From Anas platyrhynchos (taxonomy: Eukaryota; Chordata; Aves; Anseriformes; Anatidae), in NCBI RefSeq assembly GCF_047663525.1, contig NC_092602.1:4223501-4287500 (forward strand): a stretch of DNA of 64,000 bases, read 5' to 3'. A program made the position numbers and the translations under genes. This document shows positions 54,501 through 63,919 of this stretch, piece by piece (the stretch's first letter is position 1; every line of letters begins with the position of its first letter). The notes beneath the pieces were generated by a model. The model did no database searches. It saw only the letters and a list, made by a program, of their open reading frames with translations, and was not told the origin of the DNA.

Positions 54501-57072
54501 GAGCTCAGTGTCTCTGGAGAAGATTCAAGGCTTATGATCTGCTCTACATTTCTGTGCTTGCCTGTGATGCTGCTGCCCCACGGCTCTGTGGGACAGCTAA
54601 GAGAGAGGACTTCAACTCTCCTGGCTCCATGAAGATGAAGTTTTCTCTGAAGCATGGTTTCTGCTCTCCTCCTCTCAATCCAGGCACGTGTTTCTCCCCC
54701 ACGCTGGTCTTTTCTCTGTTGGTCATGGAGCTCCTTGGCAGCAGATTGAATAGCAGATCTTGATTTGTTGGGTGCTTCCACTCCTCAGCTTATTCAACAA
54801 CATCACCAGTATTTAATATCTTATGCACCTTCTCTAGTCATTGAATTGTTTGTTTGGTTACCTATTTATGAGTCATCTCCTGAGCCAGACTTATGCTCAG
54901 ATTTATACTCAGGCTGAATTTTGCAGATGTCAAAGCAGAGGTGCCCCTCTCATTTATCCCGTACCTTCTCATCTTTATCCAAATCTTCTCCAGCATTTTT
55001 ACATCTTCCTTCCTTCTGCTTCATTTGTTCCACATTTAGCCTTTGATCCTGTGTTGTGCCACCAGCAATGGGATCCTGACCATCAGGTCAGCCAGACTGG
55101 GATGTGCTGCTGGATGTGGAGTTGGCCACCCAGCTGTCCTGGTGCTTCATTAGGTGTCTGGTGAGGAGCCCTGCTCTGCTCAGAACCTGAGCCTAGATGT
55201 GGTTGTTGCTGCCTGTGGAGCAAGCTCAGAGGTGGGTGCTCTTGTTCCAAGGAGTAGCTCAGGAAGTGATGTGGAGCAGCACAGCCAAGTGTGCCACTGG
55301 GAAGTCCCTGATAACATCCCCTCTGCCCCCTCAGCACAGGGCAGCAAAGCTGTGTGGTTGACAGTGACCACTGGGCATTCTTGCAGCTTTTTATCCACCA
55401 CATCCACCTTTTCTGGTGTTTCTCCCAGGTGCCAGGGTGTCCAGAGCTGTCTCCATCCCACCTCCCTAGCCCTGGAGCAGAGGGTGTTTTTCTTTGCTTC
55501 CCGCTTCTCTCCAGCATATTGCTTTGTGGGTGACGGAGATGTGGCCACCCTGGGCTGTTCTAACCGCTCTGCTCTGCCTGGCCCTAGGAGTGACGAGGTG
55601 GTGGCTGTGGCCAGCATGAACTACGATCCCATCGTCTCCAAGGTGGCTGAAGTCCTGGCTGCCGGCAGGACCATCCGAAAGCGTGATGTGGAGTAAGTAG
55701 GTGCACAGCAGGATCCGGTGGTGCTGGGGCTGAGCTTACCCTCATGGTGCAAGGCAAGGCTGAGCATCCCCAGCCAGGACACCACCGGCACCAGGCAGCT
55801 CTTCCCCATCCTGTACACTGCTCACATCTCCCTGCTCACCCCACTCATTCCTTCACCCCGTGTGCTGCCATCCCGGCCTCCTCGTAGAAGGGGATTTGTC
55901 TTGAACACCAGGATCAGGATCCGTATCCTTGCAGAGACTTGATGGGATTGTTTCCCCCTGGACCAGGGATGAAAGGCTGGCCTGAGGGGCTGGCGTGCCT
56001 GGCACTTGTTGCCACCAGGACAGCACTGCCTGATGCCAGGGGCACCTCTGGGCACTTGGGGGCACCTGCAGAGGAAAGGCTGGGGGTACCACCCGTGTGC
56101 GAGTATTGCAGCCCTCAGCCTGGAAAGCTCACAGCTCAGGGAAGCTTGCCTCGAGCTTGCTCCCAGCTTACACTGGGAGCATATCAAGGGTCTGCCCAGC
56201 TTCCAAGATGCATGTTCTGGGGGGGGAGTTGTGCTTGGTGTCTGGGAATCAGGCAGTGGTTGCTGACCACCAAGTTTGGAACTGGGAGGGACTGGGAAGG
56301 AGGCCATTTCTTGTGGGTGGCAGGTGGGGAGAGCTGCTGGCCCCTGTGCTGGGGCAAACCGTGGCGACTCGGTGAGCGCAGAGCAAGCAGAACCACCTAA
56401 CCCGAAATGTTTTTTTTTCTCTCTCTGTCTCCTACTGCATTCGCACCTTTTAGGCTGTTTGTCCGTCACGGCAAGTACGTTCAGTTTTGGGTCTCAAGTT
56501 CACATGGTGGTGTAGGGCTCACAGAAGGGTCGCTCCGCCCCCTGCTTGAGCCACATCTCCAATTCCTGCATGGAGATTCTGACTATAACCATGTGCTTGT
56601 TTTGCAACCCAGACTCTCTGCGGGCAATGATAATGTGTTGGGTGGTGGAGCTGGCAGGAGCCACGCTGGGAGAACCCCGTGCCAGGCTGCTCTATGCCCT
56701 TTGCAGAGCCCTGGTGCCCAAACCTGCCAGGATGGATTCTCCCAGCCCATGAGGATGTCTGTCATTCAGTGGTTTTCCATGAATTTTCATCTGGATGCCA
56801 CAAGGGCTTGTTAAAAAAAATAAGTTTTAAAACAGTAACTGTTTGAATTCAGTTTTGCATGGGATGGAGCGAGGGCAGAGGGAAGGGTGCTGCCTGGCCT
56901 GGGTGCAGCGTAGTGCTGCGGCAGAACAGCACCTGACCTGTGTGGCCAGCAGCTTGGGAAGCATGCTGAACAGCTTCACTGATGCATGCCGGGCAAAAAT
57001 CTCACAGTGCTGCTTGTTTCTGTCTCTGCTAGAACTGGCGATATGTCCTGGCTAACAGGGAAAGGCTCCTAA
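26903..57072 (+). CDS. AIFM3: apoptosis-inducing factor, mitochondria-associated 3 (AIFL), complete CDS
   Basis: This is a Rieske/FAD/NAD oxidoreductase-like member of the AIF family, reported as mitochondrial and pro-apoptotic when overexpressed; its substrate is unknown. Coding exons are 26903-26933, 32574-32787, 36352-36461, 38196-38305, 38775-38819, 39704-39800, 40603-40715, 42569-42655, 43593-43684, 45361-45491, 46567-46682, 48143-48214, 48644-48707, 49293-49369, 49702-49819, 50518-50616, 51123-51198, 55588-55692 and 57033-57072. They total 1797 nt (598 residues plus TAA), against 605 in human, with all phases matching and all introns GT-AG. Domains: an acylation-type N terminus; a Rieske domain (about 82-170); an FAD-binding GAGAAG at 201-206; an NAD-binding GASFLG at 339-344; the FAD-contacting FAAGD ending at Asp467; and a conserved tail ending SWLTGKGS. 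It is divergent from POLE and in tandem with TMEM17B. Confidence 0.96.
26934..32573 (+). other. AIFM3: AIFM3 intron after first coding exon
   Basis: A 5.6-kb intron with no recognised gene. It contains a (TTTA)n/(TTA)n microsatellite at about 28926-28976 and a short near-tandem of TGCATCATTTT at about 29750-29773. An octamer-like ATTTGCAT lies near 28106. The 31.2-32.3 kb part is AT-rich and low in repeats and could hold regulatory DNA. Confidence 0.6.
28926..28976. repeat. (TTTA)n/(TTA)n microsatellite
   Basis: About ten TTTA units run into several TTA units and end in ATTATG. It is intronic in AIFM3 and likely length-polymorphic. Confidence 0.9.
34589..34610. repeat. (TTATC)n pentamer microsatellite
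   Basis: Four uninterrupted TTATC units plus a partial one. A shorter copy (three units) is at about 25546-25560. Confidence 0.85.
35245..35575 (+). mobile_element. CR1 LINE 3' end
   Basis: Typical CR1 3' sequence: TACCTGAAAGGAGGTTG, GGTCTCTTTTCTGGGG, ATTAGGAAGAATTTCT, GTGGAGTCTCCATCCCTGGA and GGTTGGACTTCTGACCTTG. It is 5'-truncated, about 330 bp long, in the same orientation as AIFM3 and inside its intron. Confidence 0.92.
36352..38305 (+). other. AIFM3: AIFM3 Rieske [2Fe-2S] ligands (coding exons 3-4)
   Basis: Exon 3 (36352-36461) encodes [14 protein letters not shown], giving Cys109 and His111. Exon 4 (38196-38305) encodes [12 protein letters not shown], giving Cys128 and His131. These are the two halves of the Rieske signature (C-x-H and C-x2-H), and all four ligands are intact. 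Exon 3 has a weak GTCTGT donor. Confidence 0.95.
39588..39675 (+). mobile_element. CR1 LINE internal fragment
   Basis: AAGGCCAGCAGGTCAAGGGA, then GTGATTGTCCCCCTCTG and ACCTCACCTGGAACCCTGCG are CR1 phrases upstream of the 3' tail. The fragment ends about 30 bp before AIFM3 coding exon 6. Confidence 0.7.
42128..42517 (+). mobile_element. CR1 LINE fragment next to an AIFM3 acceptor
   Basis: CR1 phrases occur in order: GTTGATGGCAAGCTGAATAT, GCCAGGAGGGCCAACTG, GGTCAAGGGAGGTGATTG, CAACGAAGATGGTGAAAAG and GGCCTGTTCAGCCTGGAGAA. Both ends are truncated and the usual 3' tail is missing. The fragment ends about 50 bp before coding exon 8 of AIFM3. Confidence 0.92.
42537..42568 (+). promoter_or_regulatory. 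AIFM3: 29-T polypyrimidine tract and acceptor of AIFM3 coding exon 8
   Basis: Twenty-nine uninterrupted T (42537-42565) are followed directly by CAG and the exon. With CR1 sequence ending at about 42517, little room is left for a native branch point. A similar but shorter tract (19 T at 45333-45351, then CTTTTTCAG) precedes coding exon 10. Confidence 0.85.
43085..43240 (-). mobile_element. CR1 LINE fragment, antisense
   Basis: ATCTCCAAGGTGGGAGACTC, CAGCCTCTCTGAGCAACC and CATTCCAGTGCTTGGTCACC are reverse-complement CR1 phrases. The fragment is diverged and the edges are approximate. It is intronic in AIFM3. Confidence 0.8.
45361..46682 (+). other. AIFM3: AIFM3 NAD-binding loop (coding exons 10-11)
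   Basis: Exon 10 ends [11 protein letters not shown] and exon 11 continues [18 protein letters not shown], a classic dinucleotide-binding beta-alpha-beta fold (339-344 G-A-S-F-L-G). In the remembered human protein the third position is Gly (GAGFLG). Here it is Ser341. Confidence 0.85.
46145..46200. repeat. A-tract with short tandem copies
   Basis: An A run of about 22 is followed by two copies of TCGTAGAAA. It lies in the AIFM3 intron before coding exon 11, and nothing else is recognised there. Confidence 0.7.
46775..47893 (+). mobile_element. CR1 LINE with reverse-transcriptase remnant and intact 3' tail
   Basis: The longest CR1 copy here, about 1.1 kb, in AIFM3 intron 11 in the sense orientation. 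Translated pieces include [47 protein letters not shown] and KKLDMSQQ, which are reverse-transcriptase to C-terminal CR1 ORF2 phrases. Frameshifts, stops and an internal deletion after FING show it is dead. It ends in the CR1 tail with the ATTCTATGATTCCATGATTC repeats. Confidence 0.95.
51199..55587 (+). other. AIFM3: AIFM3 intron between coding exons 17 and 18
   Basis: A 4.4-kb intron, the largest in the 3' half. I see no convincing exon, although several 100-180-codon open frames occur. It is mostly unique sequence with short T-rich runs. The 3' end is pyrimidine-rich and leads to the GCCCTAG acceptor. Confidence 0.6.
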
Positions 57073-58708
57073 CGCCAGACGTGGCTGCGTCCTCCTGATG
57101 GCTGCGCTCACCACAAGAAGAAAGCTGCAGCTCCGTGGAGCACCTCAAACACTGCACCTGAATCATTTTCCTTTGGGACTCGGAGGAACCTGGCCTCTTT
57201 CACCCAGCAGTCACCTTCCCAGGTAGCTCCTCTGTGTGCAAACCGCCGGCTCCTTTGCCCCACCAGCCAGCGGGCCTGGGGGGTCCGCAGCTGAAATTCA
57301 CGCTGGGAAGTCAGGAAACAGATCCTGGGGATAGCAGGCGAGGCACCAGCAGCCAGCGTGGGCACCACACGGCTGGCAAGGAGCTGCTGCGAACTGCAGA
57401 CACTGGTGTCAGGGGAGCCAGTGGGAGCTGTGTCTACGCTCGTCAAGGAGCACAATGAGAGCCCCGAGCGCGTCTGTTGTCCCTGTTAATAGCATGAGTG
57501 CCTTTCATTGCTCTCCGTGACCCATACATGCTCTCCAGCACCTTTCCCCTCCCCAAATCCTCTTTCCTCCTAGCTCAGCGCATCCCTGCGGAGGCCAGTA
57601 CCTGCACCCTCTCTGCACACTGCATGGCTGCAGCACTCACCCGTGGCTCACCCCTGCCTGCAGCCAGTCCCTAGCCCTCAGGAGCACCCTGGGTGGCTGG
57701 GGAGATTTAGCATGCGGATGGCCTCAGGTTTCCCTCGCGTTCTGAAAGCCCCTGTTTGTGTTCTGGTTGTCCTCTGCTCTTTGTCAGGTGGTGACGAAGC
57801 CACCTGTGTCATCTCAGCTCTCCGTGTCAGTGCTCTGCAGCTGTGTTTTACCCCTCTTGCTGGCAGAAGGGCCTCGTCTCTAGCTCAGGAGTGGGCCTGG
57901 CCAGTCCAGAGCCCCATGTCTGTCAGCCGAGCAGAGCTGGGGGGGAGATTCCCCACGGAGAGCTTCCAGTGCTCTGTCCTGGGGGAGTTTTGTGGTAGGC
58001 CCAGCACATTTCCTTCTCATACACCCAAGAACCTTCTGAATCTTCCCATTATGACACAGCACTGGACAATAGGCTTATTTTTAGTTCATTTATACCCTAA
58101 GCCTTGGTTAAAAAAAATCACAGCTTCTTGTGAGGTTGCTTCCCAGCTGTTAACCATGGCCTCAGCCTTCATCCTGTGATCTCTGCCCTGGCCTTTGCTT
58201 GCATTACAAGCTGGTTGCTGGGGTGAGCATTGCTGCTCAATGTCTTGGCGTTCACGCCTCTCTTTGCTCCTTTGTACAGCTTCCCGAGGAGGCTGTGGCA
58301 ACACCTTTGGGGTACGGTGCACATCCCTGGGGGCCCTTCTGCTTTTCTGAAGTGGTTCTGATGTGCAGTGTTACAGGCTGTGGCTAGCACCCTCCCCAAG
58401 ACAGTGGAGTGTGTGTCCTCACCAGTAGCATCTCCAGATGTCCTGTCCAGGTATGGCCAAATAGACCAAAAGGACCTTGTGGGTATTTCTTCTCATCCAT
58501 CATCCTCCCTTAGTTCACCATCCTTATCTAGCAACAGACCAACACTTAACAGCATGATGTATTTTTTCCATACCTGGTCTGATTGCCTGTGAAGTCCATT
58601 TAGTGTAGGATTTTTTTCATTTTTTTCATTTTTTATTTTTTCCCAACGGTACTGTAAGAACATGCAAGGAGCTGTCCTGAGTGGGATTGTGGAGCCATGC
58701 CGGGGTGT
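57073..58708. other. AIFM3 3' flank
   Basis: Sequence after the AIFM3 TAA. No canonical AATAAA or ATTAAA is found in the first kilobases; the nearest is at 59684, so the true 3' end is unclear. No other gene is recognised. Confidence 0.5.
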
Positions 58709-58840
58709 TACCACAGAGTGGTTTGAGTTGGAAGGGACTTTAAAGATTATCTAGTCAGCACTAGCCCATCACAGGTGCCCAGGACCAAGGACCAAGCCCT
58801 TGATCAGCATGACCAAGTCATGCACCGGCCTAATCACATT
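58708..58840 (-). mobile_element. CR1 LINE 3'-end fragment, antisense
   Basis: ACAGAGTGGTTTGAGTTGGA, AGGGACTTTAAAGATTATCT and the following AGTCAGCACTAGCCCATCAC are a reverse-complement CR1 tail, 5'-truncated. Confidence 0.85.
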
Positions 58841-59672
58841 TTGCTCACCCCTTTCTTCTTCGCAGCCTGTGACAATGAGCTCCACAGCTTCATTTTGGCT
58901 TTAGCAAACAGAAGAATTCCCTTTTTATTTGGTTTCTCATATTCCTTGCCAGTGCCTGTTCCTTAACGACCACTTTTGCAATAGTCTCAATATTTGCAGT
59001 AGCTTGGACAAGCACTGTCGGTGTCAGCAGAGGCTCTAAGGCACCTCCTGGGATGTGTTGGAGGCTGAAGATCATGAGAGGAGCTGCTGCCTGTTGTGTA
59101 GGCCTAACCACGAAGGCCCCAGCACACCATCCCTTTCCTCTGCCATCCTGCTTTGGCTCAGCCACCCCCTTGGCACACACCAGCTCCAACACGCCGCCCT
59201 TCCCAGGAGCCCTGAGCCACGGCGGTGCGGAGACCTGCGAGAGCCCCACTGTGACAGGGACAGCCCATCCCAGAGAAGGGTAAAATGAGTCTGGGAGCTT
59301 GGAGACGCGATTTTTATCAATGCCATCTTGACCACCACGGAGCTGGTGATCCACTGGAAACATGGGTGGGCGCTGGCAAGGAGCGGCCCCAGCTGTGACA
59401 GCCCTTCTGCAGGGAAGGGGTTCACGGTATGGGGCACATCCTCATCTTTCACGGGCATCCTCGTCTGTCAGGGAAATTAAAGCAATAATGATGCTGATAC
59501 AATGCAGCTGGGAGAGGGTGCCAAAGAGCAGAGCGCTGTGCGGGGCGCATGGGGAGGTCACGTCCCTGTCACGGTGGTGGAGGGATGGGCACCGCCTGCT
59601 GCTGCCCGCACAAGCTGCTACGGAAGGGAGATGCTCTGTACCCTTGGGCTCCTGTGTGGGTGACCGGGAGCT

Positions 59673-59896
59673 CTCACCATGGCAATAAATGCCCTTCCCC
59701 AGCCAGTGACGTGTTTCCTTGTGAAGATGGAGAAGGGGCACGTCCTTCCTCCTTGCTTGCAGCCGAGGAGCCTGTCTTCCCCCCCGGCTCATGCCGTGGG
59801 AGCCAATGGCCGGGTGGCCGCGCGCATTACCCTGAGTTGTCATCTCATTATCCACCCTCCTGCTAATCCTGGCGGAGCAGGGCTCAGCCGCTGGCC
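59673..59896 (+). promoter_or_regulatory. TMEM17B upstream region with X-box-like motif and CCAAT box
   Basis: CTCACCATGGCAAT at 59673-59686 matches 10 of 14 positions of the RFX X-box consensus (GTTGCCATGGCAAC), with one half-site (CCATGGCAA) exact. A CCAAT box is near 59802 and GC-rich sequence precedes the ATG. Many ciliary transition-zone genes are driven by RFX. The overlapping AATAAA at 59684-59689 could alternatively be a distal AIFM3 poly(A) signal. Confidence 0.45.
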
Positions 59897-61261
59897 ATGG
59901 CTGCACAAACACCACTGCCCCTCAACCTGCGGTGGGGCTTGACGGCGTTCAGCAGCTCCCTTTTCCTCAATAACAAGACACGGGACAGTGGCGCTGCCCG
60001 CATCTACCGCCCAGGTACCCCCGGGGGGGGGCTCAGCAGAGTGGGGCTGGAGGTTTTAGCTGGGCTGGAGGTTTTAGCAGCACTGTAGGCACTCAGTTTG
60101 TCAACGCTGGTGGCAGCAAAGTGTCCCAGCACCCAGCCAGCAATGAGCTGGAGCAAACTCCAGGCATTTGCTGCAGGTGACGGTGGGGGCCAAGGTGGCC
60201 AAAGCTCCTGCAGAGCTGGTGCAGCCCCACAGAAAGCAAGGCTGGGCTTGCGGGGGGGTGCTGGGGGCCTTGCCCAGCCCTGCCCAGCCCTGCCTTGCCC
60301 TATCTAGCCCACGAGGTGCTGGCCAGCCTCCCCCTGCAGATGATGCTCTACTTCAACGCCTGCTATGTCCCCTTCTGGTGCTTGGGCGAGGGGATGATGC
60401 TGCAGCTGAAGGTACTGTCCGGTGGGCAGGTGAGGGGGGGAGCTCACAGGACAGGTTTAATGTGCAGGAGACACGGTAAATGGAGGTGGGATGCTGGTCG
60501 TGACACACGACTAATGGGTCCCCACATGTGGATAAAAATGCCCTGTCCCACACCTTCCAAGAAGATGGAAATCATGAGAGCAACCACTTAACTTTCCAGG
60601 CAGGGAAAGTTAAACTGGGAGGGCAGAGCAGGCAAGGCTGGGGCACCAGCACAGTTGGGGCTGGCAGAGTGTGGGGTGTGAGGCTTCGGGCACAGAGCTG
60701 GCTGGGACGAGGCTGTGCCCCCGTTACAGTACAGCCTGCTGCCTCGCTACTACCAGCTCCTCCTGCTCGCTGCCTTCCTCATCCTCACGCTGACTGAAGG
60801 TGCCCGGCTCTACCTGGGCTACATCGGGAACCTGCAGGAGAAGGTAAGGGTGCCAAGTCCTGGGAGGTCCTAGCAGGGTAATCCTAGAGCTGTGGTCCCC
60901 AACAGAGGGGGGACCCACCCCATCAAGGGCACCCACGTCCCCCCCTCAGCAGCCTCTGCCCACACAGGTGCCCGAGCTCGCTGGGTTCCTCCTCCTATCC
61001 TTCCTGATCCAGCTCCCCCTGCTGCTGTTCCTGCTGACGGATGACCACATCATCCGGCTGCCGCTGGAGATGGCTGTGCACAGCCTTTTCCTGGCCTTCC
61101 TTGTCTCCGAGGTCGTGGCTGCCTTCCTGGCGCTGAGGGTGATGACCACGCAGCTGGCGGCACAGTTCTACCTGCAGCAGTTCACGAGCGGCGGACGGGG
61201 CAGGAGCCTGATCAAGGGCGACGATGTGGGACCTGTCCCCCCCTGGAGTCAGTTCTTCTGA
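59897..61261 (+). CDS. TMEM17B: transmembrane protein 17B (TMEM17 paralogue)
   Basis: The four coding exons are 59897-60014, 60308-60411, 60730-60843 and 60968-61261, with clean GT-AG sites and phases 1, 0 and 0. They give 209 residues; human TMEM17 has 198. Key matches to TMEM17 are LPLQMMLYFNACYVPFW, EGARLYLGYIGNLQEK, VPELAGF and VAAFLALR. Four membrane segments are visible at about 51-71, 81-103, 115-137 and 147-169. TMEM17 belongs to the MKS module of the ciliary transition zone, which gates membrane-protein entry to the cilium; the same role is inferred here. The N terminus (TAFSSSLFLNNKTRDSG) resembles fish Tmem17b more than mammalian TMEM17. The start is the first ATG in a good context (GGCCATGG). 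It is in tandem with AIFM3 and convergent with P2RX6. Confidence 0.92.
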
Positions 61262-61272
61262 GGGCAAGGAGC

Positions 61273-61278
61273 ATTAAA
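61273..61278 (+). terminator. TMEM17B: poly(A) signal of TMEM17B
   Basis: ATTAAA lies only 12 bp after the TGA stop (61259-61261), implying a very short 3' UTR. Confidence 0.65.
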
Positions 61279-61733
61279 CAGCGCTCACCCCCCCCACTGT
61301 GCCGCTGTGGACTTTCTGAGCCAGACAGCTCTGGGGTTTGTGGGGTTCCCTGAGCACCCCACGGGCATGGGCATTGACCCAGCCTGTCCCTGCCCTGCCC
61401 CAAGCCCTCCGTGTCCCTTTGCTGGGCTGGGGCCACGTGTGGCCATGGGGCAGACTGGGTGCTTGGTACCAGGGTGTACCTATAACCGAGGTTACAGGTA
61501 TTTCTGCCCAGCCGAAACCACACTGAAGCTGTGCGCACACATCAGGGAAAGCACAGAGGGCAGTCAGCAGAGGCAGAGCCCAGGAGCCTCACTGAGGGGT
61601 CAGTATGGCCAGTTCCCATTTGGGCAAGTGGCAGGATGGAGACATCCAGCGCTGTGACACACTCCCCAGTGAGCAGGACAGGAGTAGATAGGGTGGGCAG
61701 CCCAGTGCTTCCAGGACTCTGGTGCACTGCCCT

Positions 61734-61856
61734 TTTATTTTTTCCAGGCAAGGACACAGGGATCCAAGGGACAGAGCAGTGCCACAAAACTTCCACAGCC
61801 ACCCTGTGGGCTAAAGACACAGCAGAGCCACCTCTCGCTTTCCAAACAGCTTTATT
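61734..61856 (-). terminator. P2RX6: poly(A) signals of P2RX6
   Basis: On the minus strand AATAAA occurs at 61851-61856 and again at 61734-61739, about 375 and 490 bp past the P2RX6 stop. The gap to the convergent TMEM17B signal is about 450-580 bp. Confidence 0.6.
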
Positions 61857-62231
61857 CCATTGCAACCCTGTTTTTCCTTGGGAAATCAACCCCAAGGGCC
61901 ATCCGGGAAGGGAAGAAGCGCAAAGTACTTTAAGCCTCTTGTGTTGAGCATGGACCAGCCACTGCCCAGCAAGCTCCAGCTCCCACAGCAGCTCGATGGC
62001 ATGGCTGCACTTGGCTAATGCCCATCGATCCTGGGAGGTGCATGGCTGTGCGTTGTGCCAAGGGGACACCCAACACATGCTCTGTGTGCCAAGGGCTCCT
62101 GCTGATACAAGTATTTCTCCAGGAAGGGCAGACCATGCGCATCCAGGCCAGCAGTAGGTCACATCCACTGGGCTTGCAGCTGTGCCCCCAGCACATCTAC
62201 CTGGAGGTCACTCCAGACTGAAGAGTGATCG

Positions 62232-63919
62232 TCACTGAGCATTCCTGATGTCTTGGTCAGCCCACTGTGGGTCAGCTGCTGCCTCTGTCTTACCTTTGGG
62301 GGGTTTTGCCTGCAAAATGAACAGGGACATGTTCTACGTACAAGTGGGCAGCCTAGGCAGGTGGTCCTGCTGTGCTCAGTCCCGCGCAAACAGATCCATT
62401 CCTTGAGACTCTAACCCAACCTGTAACTTGAGATTCAGACTGGAATTGCACAAAACTTTTTTCCTTGGTAGGATGGTGCAGCCCTAGGACAGTTTACCAA
62501 GGACCTGGAGGATCCTTGGAGGCTTCCAACACTCAACCAGATAAAGCCAAAGATGACCTGTGCTAGGGCTGGCAGCAGTCCTGCTCTGATGGAAGTTTGG
62601 ATGAGGGAACTCTGATCAGGCCTCCTGGTCCATAGTTCTGTGACTCTGGGATTCACCCAGGCAGTGCAAAGCCAAGCACCACGCACAACAAGAAAATCTG
62701 ATGCTGAACTGCAGCATCGACACTGGCATAGCTCCAGCACACTGTGAAGATCTACCCTTTTTCACACACAGTTTGGCCAGATTCAGTTCTGAAGAGGGTG
62801 AATAAATGTGGAGCCGGTTCAGAATTCCAAGCTAAAGAACAATTTAAAATTTTCCTGTGTAGGAGACTCGGGGAAGCCCAGGCTCCTGGCTGTGTCCTTG
62901 TGGACTCCTTGTTATTTGATGGGTTTCCCTGCAGTTTGGGCACCAGCTAGGTCCCCCTGTTCCCTCTCAGTTATCTGTTGTCTTTAATCTTGTAAGAGTT
63001 AAACCTGTGCCAGGTGCAGTTCAGACTAGCCACCGAGTTCCAAGAGCTGGAGGGAGGAGAGATTGAGAAATGCTCCACCTGGGCTTTCCCAGATCTTGCA
63101 AACTGCCAAAGGGCAGAAAATAATTCAACCAGCTCCCAAAATTCGCTCTCATTTCAGTTCTCCGAAGTTGCCCTGCAGCCTGTTCTTACCTCCTCAAACT
63201 TCTCCTTCCAGTAGAAGTCAGCCTTTGTATCCAGATAGAGCAGAACCAGGTCACAGACCACTGTGGCCTAGAGGAGAACACATGCAGTAGAGCAGTCAGC
63301 AGTGGATCATCGTGCAAGAGTGCCAGGCCCTCTGCCCATGGCACCCGTACAAGCCTGGCTGGCTGCCACTCCATGCTTGCCAGGCTCTCCCAGTCTGGCA
63401 GCACAGGGGCAATGTGTAAGCTTTCTGCTGCCCAGCTTCCCAGGCAGTGCAGCAAGGACCTTTCTGGCCCAACCTGCTGCCAGCAGATGCACGAGGTCAG
63501 GTCCCACCTGGGCCGTGATGCACCGGTGAAGGATCAGGGCTGGCAGAGTGTAGAGCCATGGTCCCAGCCACATAAGGGACAGGACAAGTGGTCTTTTGGG
63601 GTACTGTGTCTGGGATGAAAGGGGAGGGCAGAGGGAGAGCCCAGGCTCCCCGTTACTCTGCCAAAGGGGAAGGGCCATGACAGCATGTGCCAGACAGCTC
63701 TAGAAGGGACTGCAGTGGCAACATCCATGCTGGAGCCAGACACCAGCTCCCTTTAGTAGGGAAGCTTGGCACTGCAGGCAGGCAGGGGAAACAGCAGATG
63801 AGTAGCAAATCCTAGCCTATGGATCAGAGGAAAAGAGCATATTTAGCACTCACGGCTCCGAAGAATGCAATGCCAGTGCCAAAACTCACGGCAGCAGGAA
63901 TTATGCTGAACTTCCCAGC
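62232..63919 (-). CDS. P2RX6: P2X purinoceptor 6, last three coding exons (5' part outside window)
   Basis: P2X subunits form trimeric ATP-gated cation channels with two membrane helices; P2X6 mostly works in heteromers. The exons are 63854-63919, 63190-63267 and 62232-62309 (66, 78 and 78 nt), all phase 0, ending at TGA. The first encodes AGKFSIIPAAVSFGTGIAFF, the start of TM2. The second encodes VVCDLVLLYLDTKADFYWKE, the end of TM2 and the pre-C-terminal region with the YxxxK motif (YWKEK) conserved in P2X receptors. The third gives a short tail starting AKPPKGKTEAAADP. The FYW and EEAK-PK patterns match remembered human P2RX6, not P2RX2. Earlier exons lie beyond 64000. Confidence 0.92.

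Noticed and set aside
62480-62660. Possible further CR1 tail
   Set aside because: Only a few words (GGTCCATAGTTCTGTGACTC) resemble the CR1 end; too weak to call.
62232-63919. Assignment of the P2X exons to P2RX2, the neighbour of POLE in human
   Set aside because: The FYW-K-EK and EEAK-PK residues and the short tail fit P2RX6. P2RX2 has a long, different C terminus.
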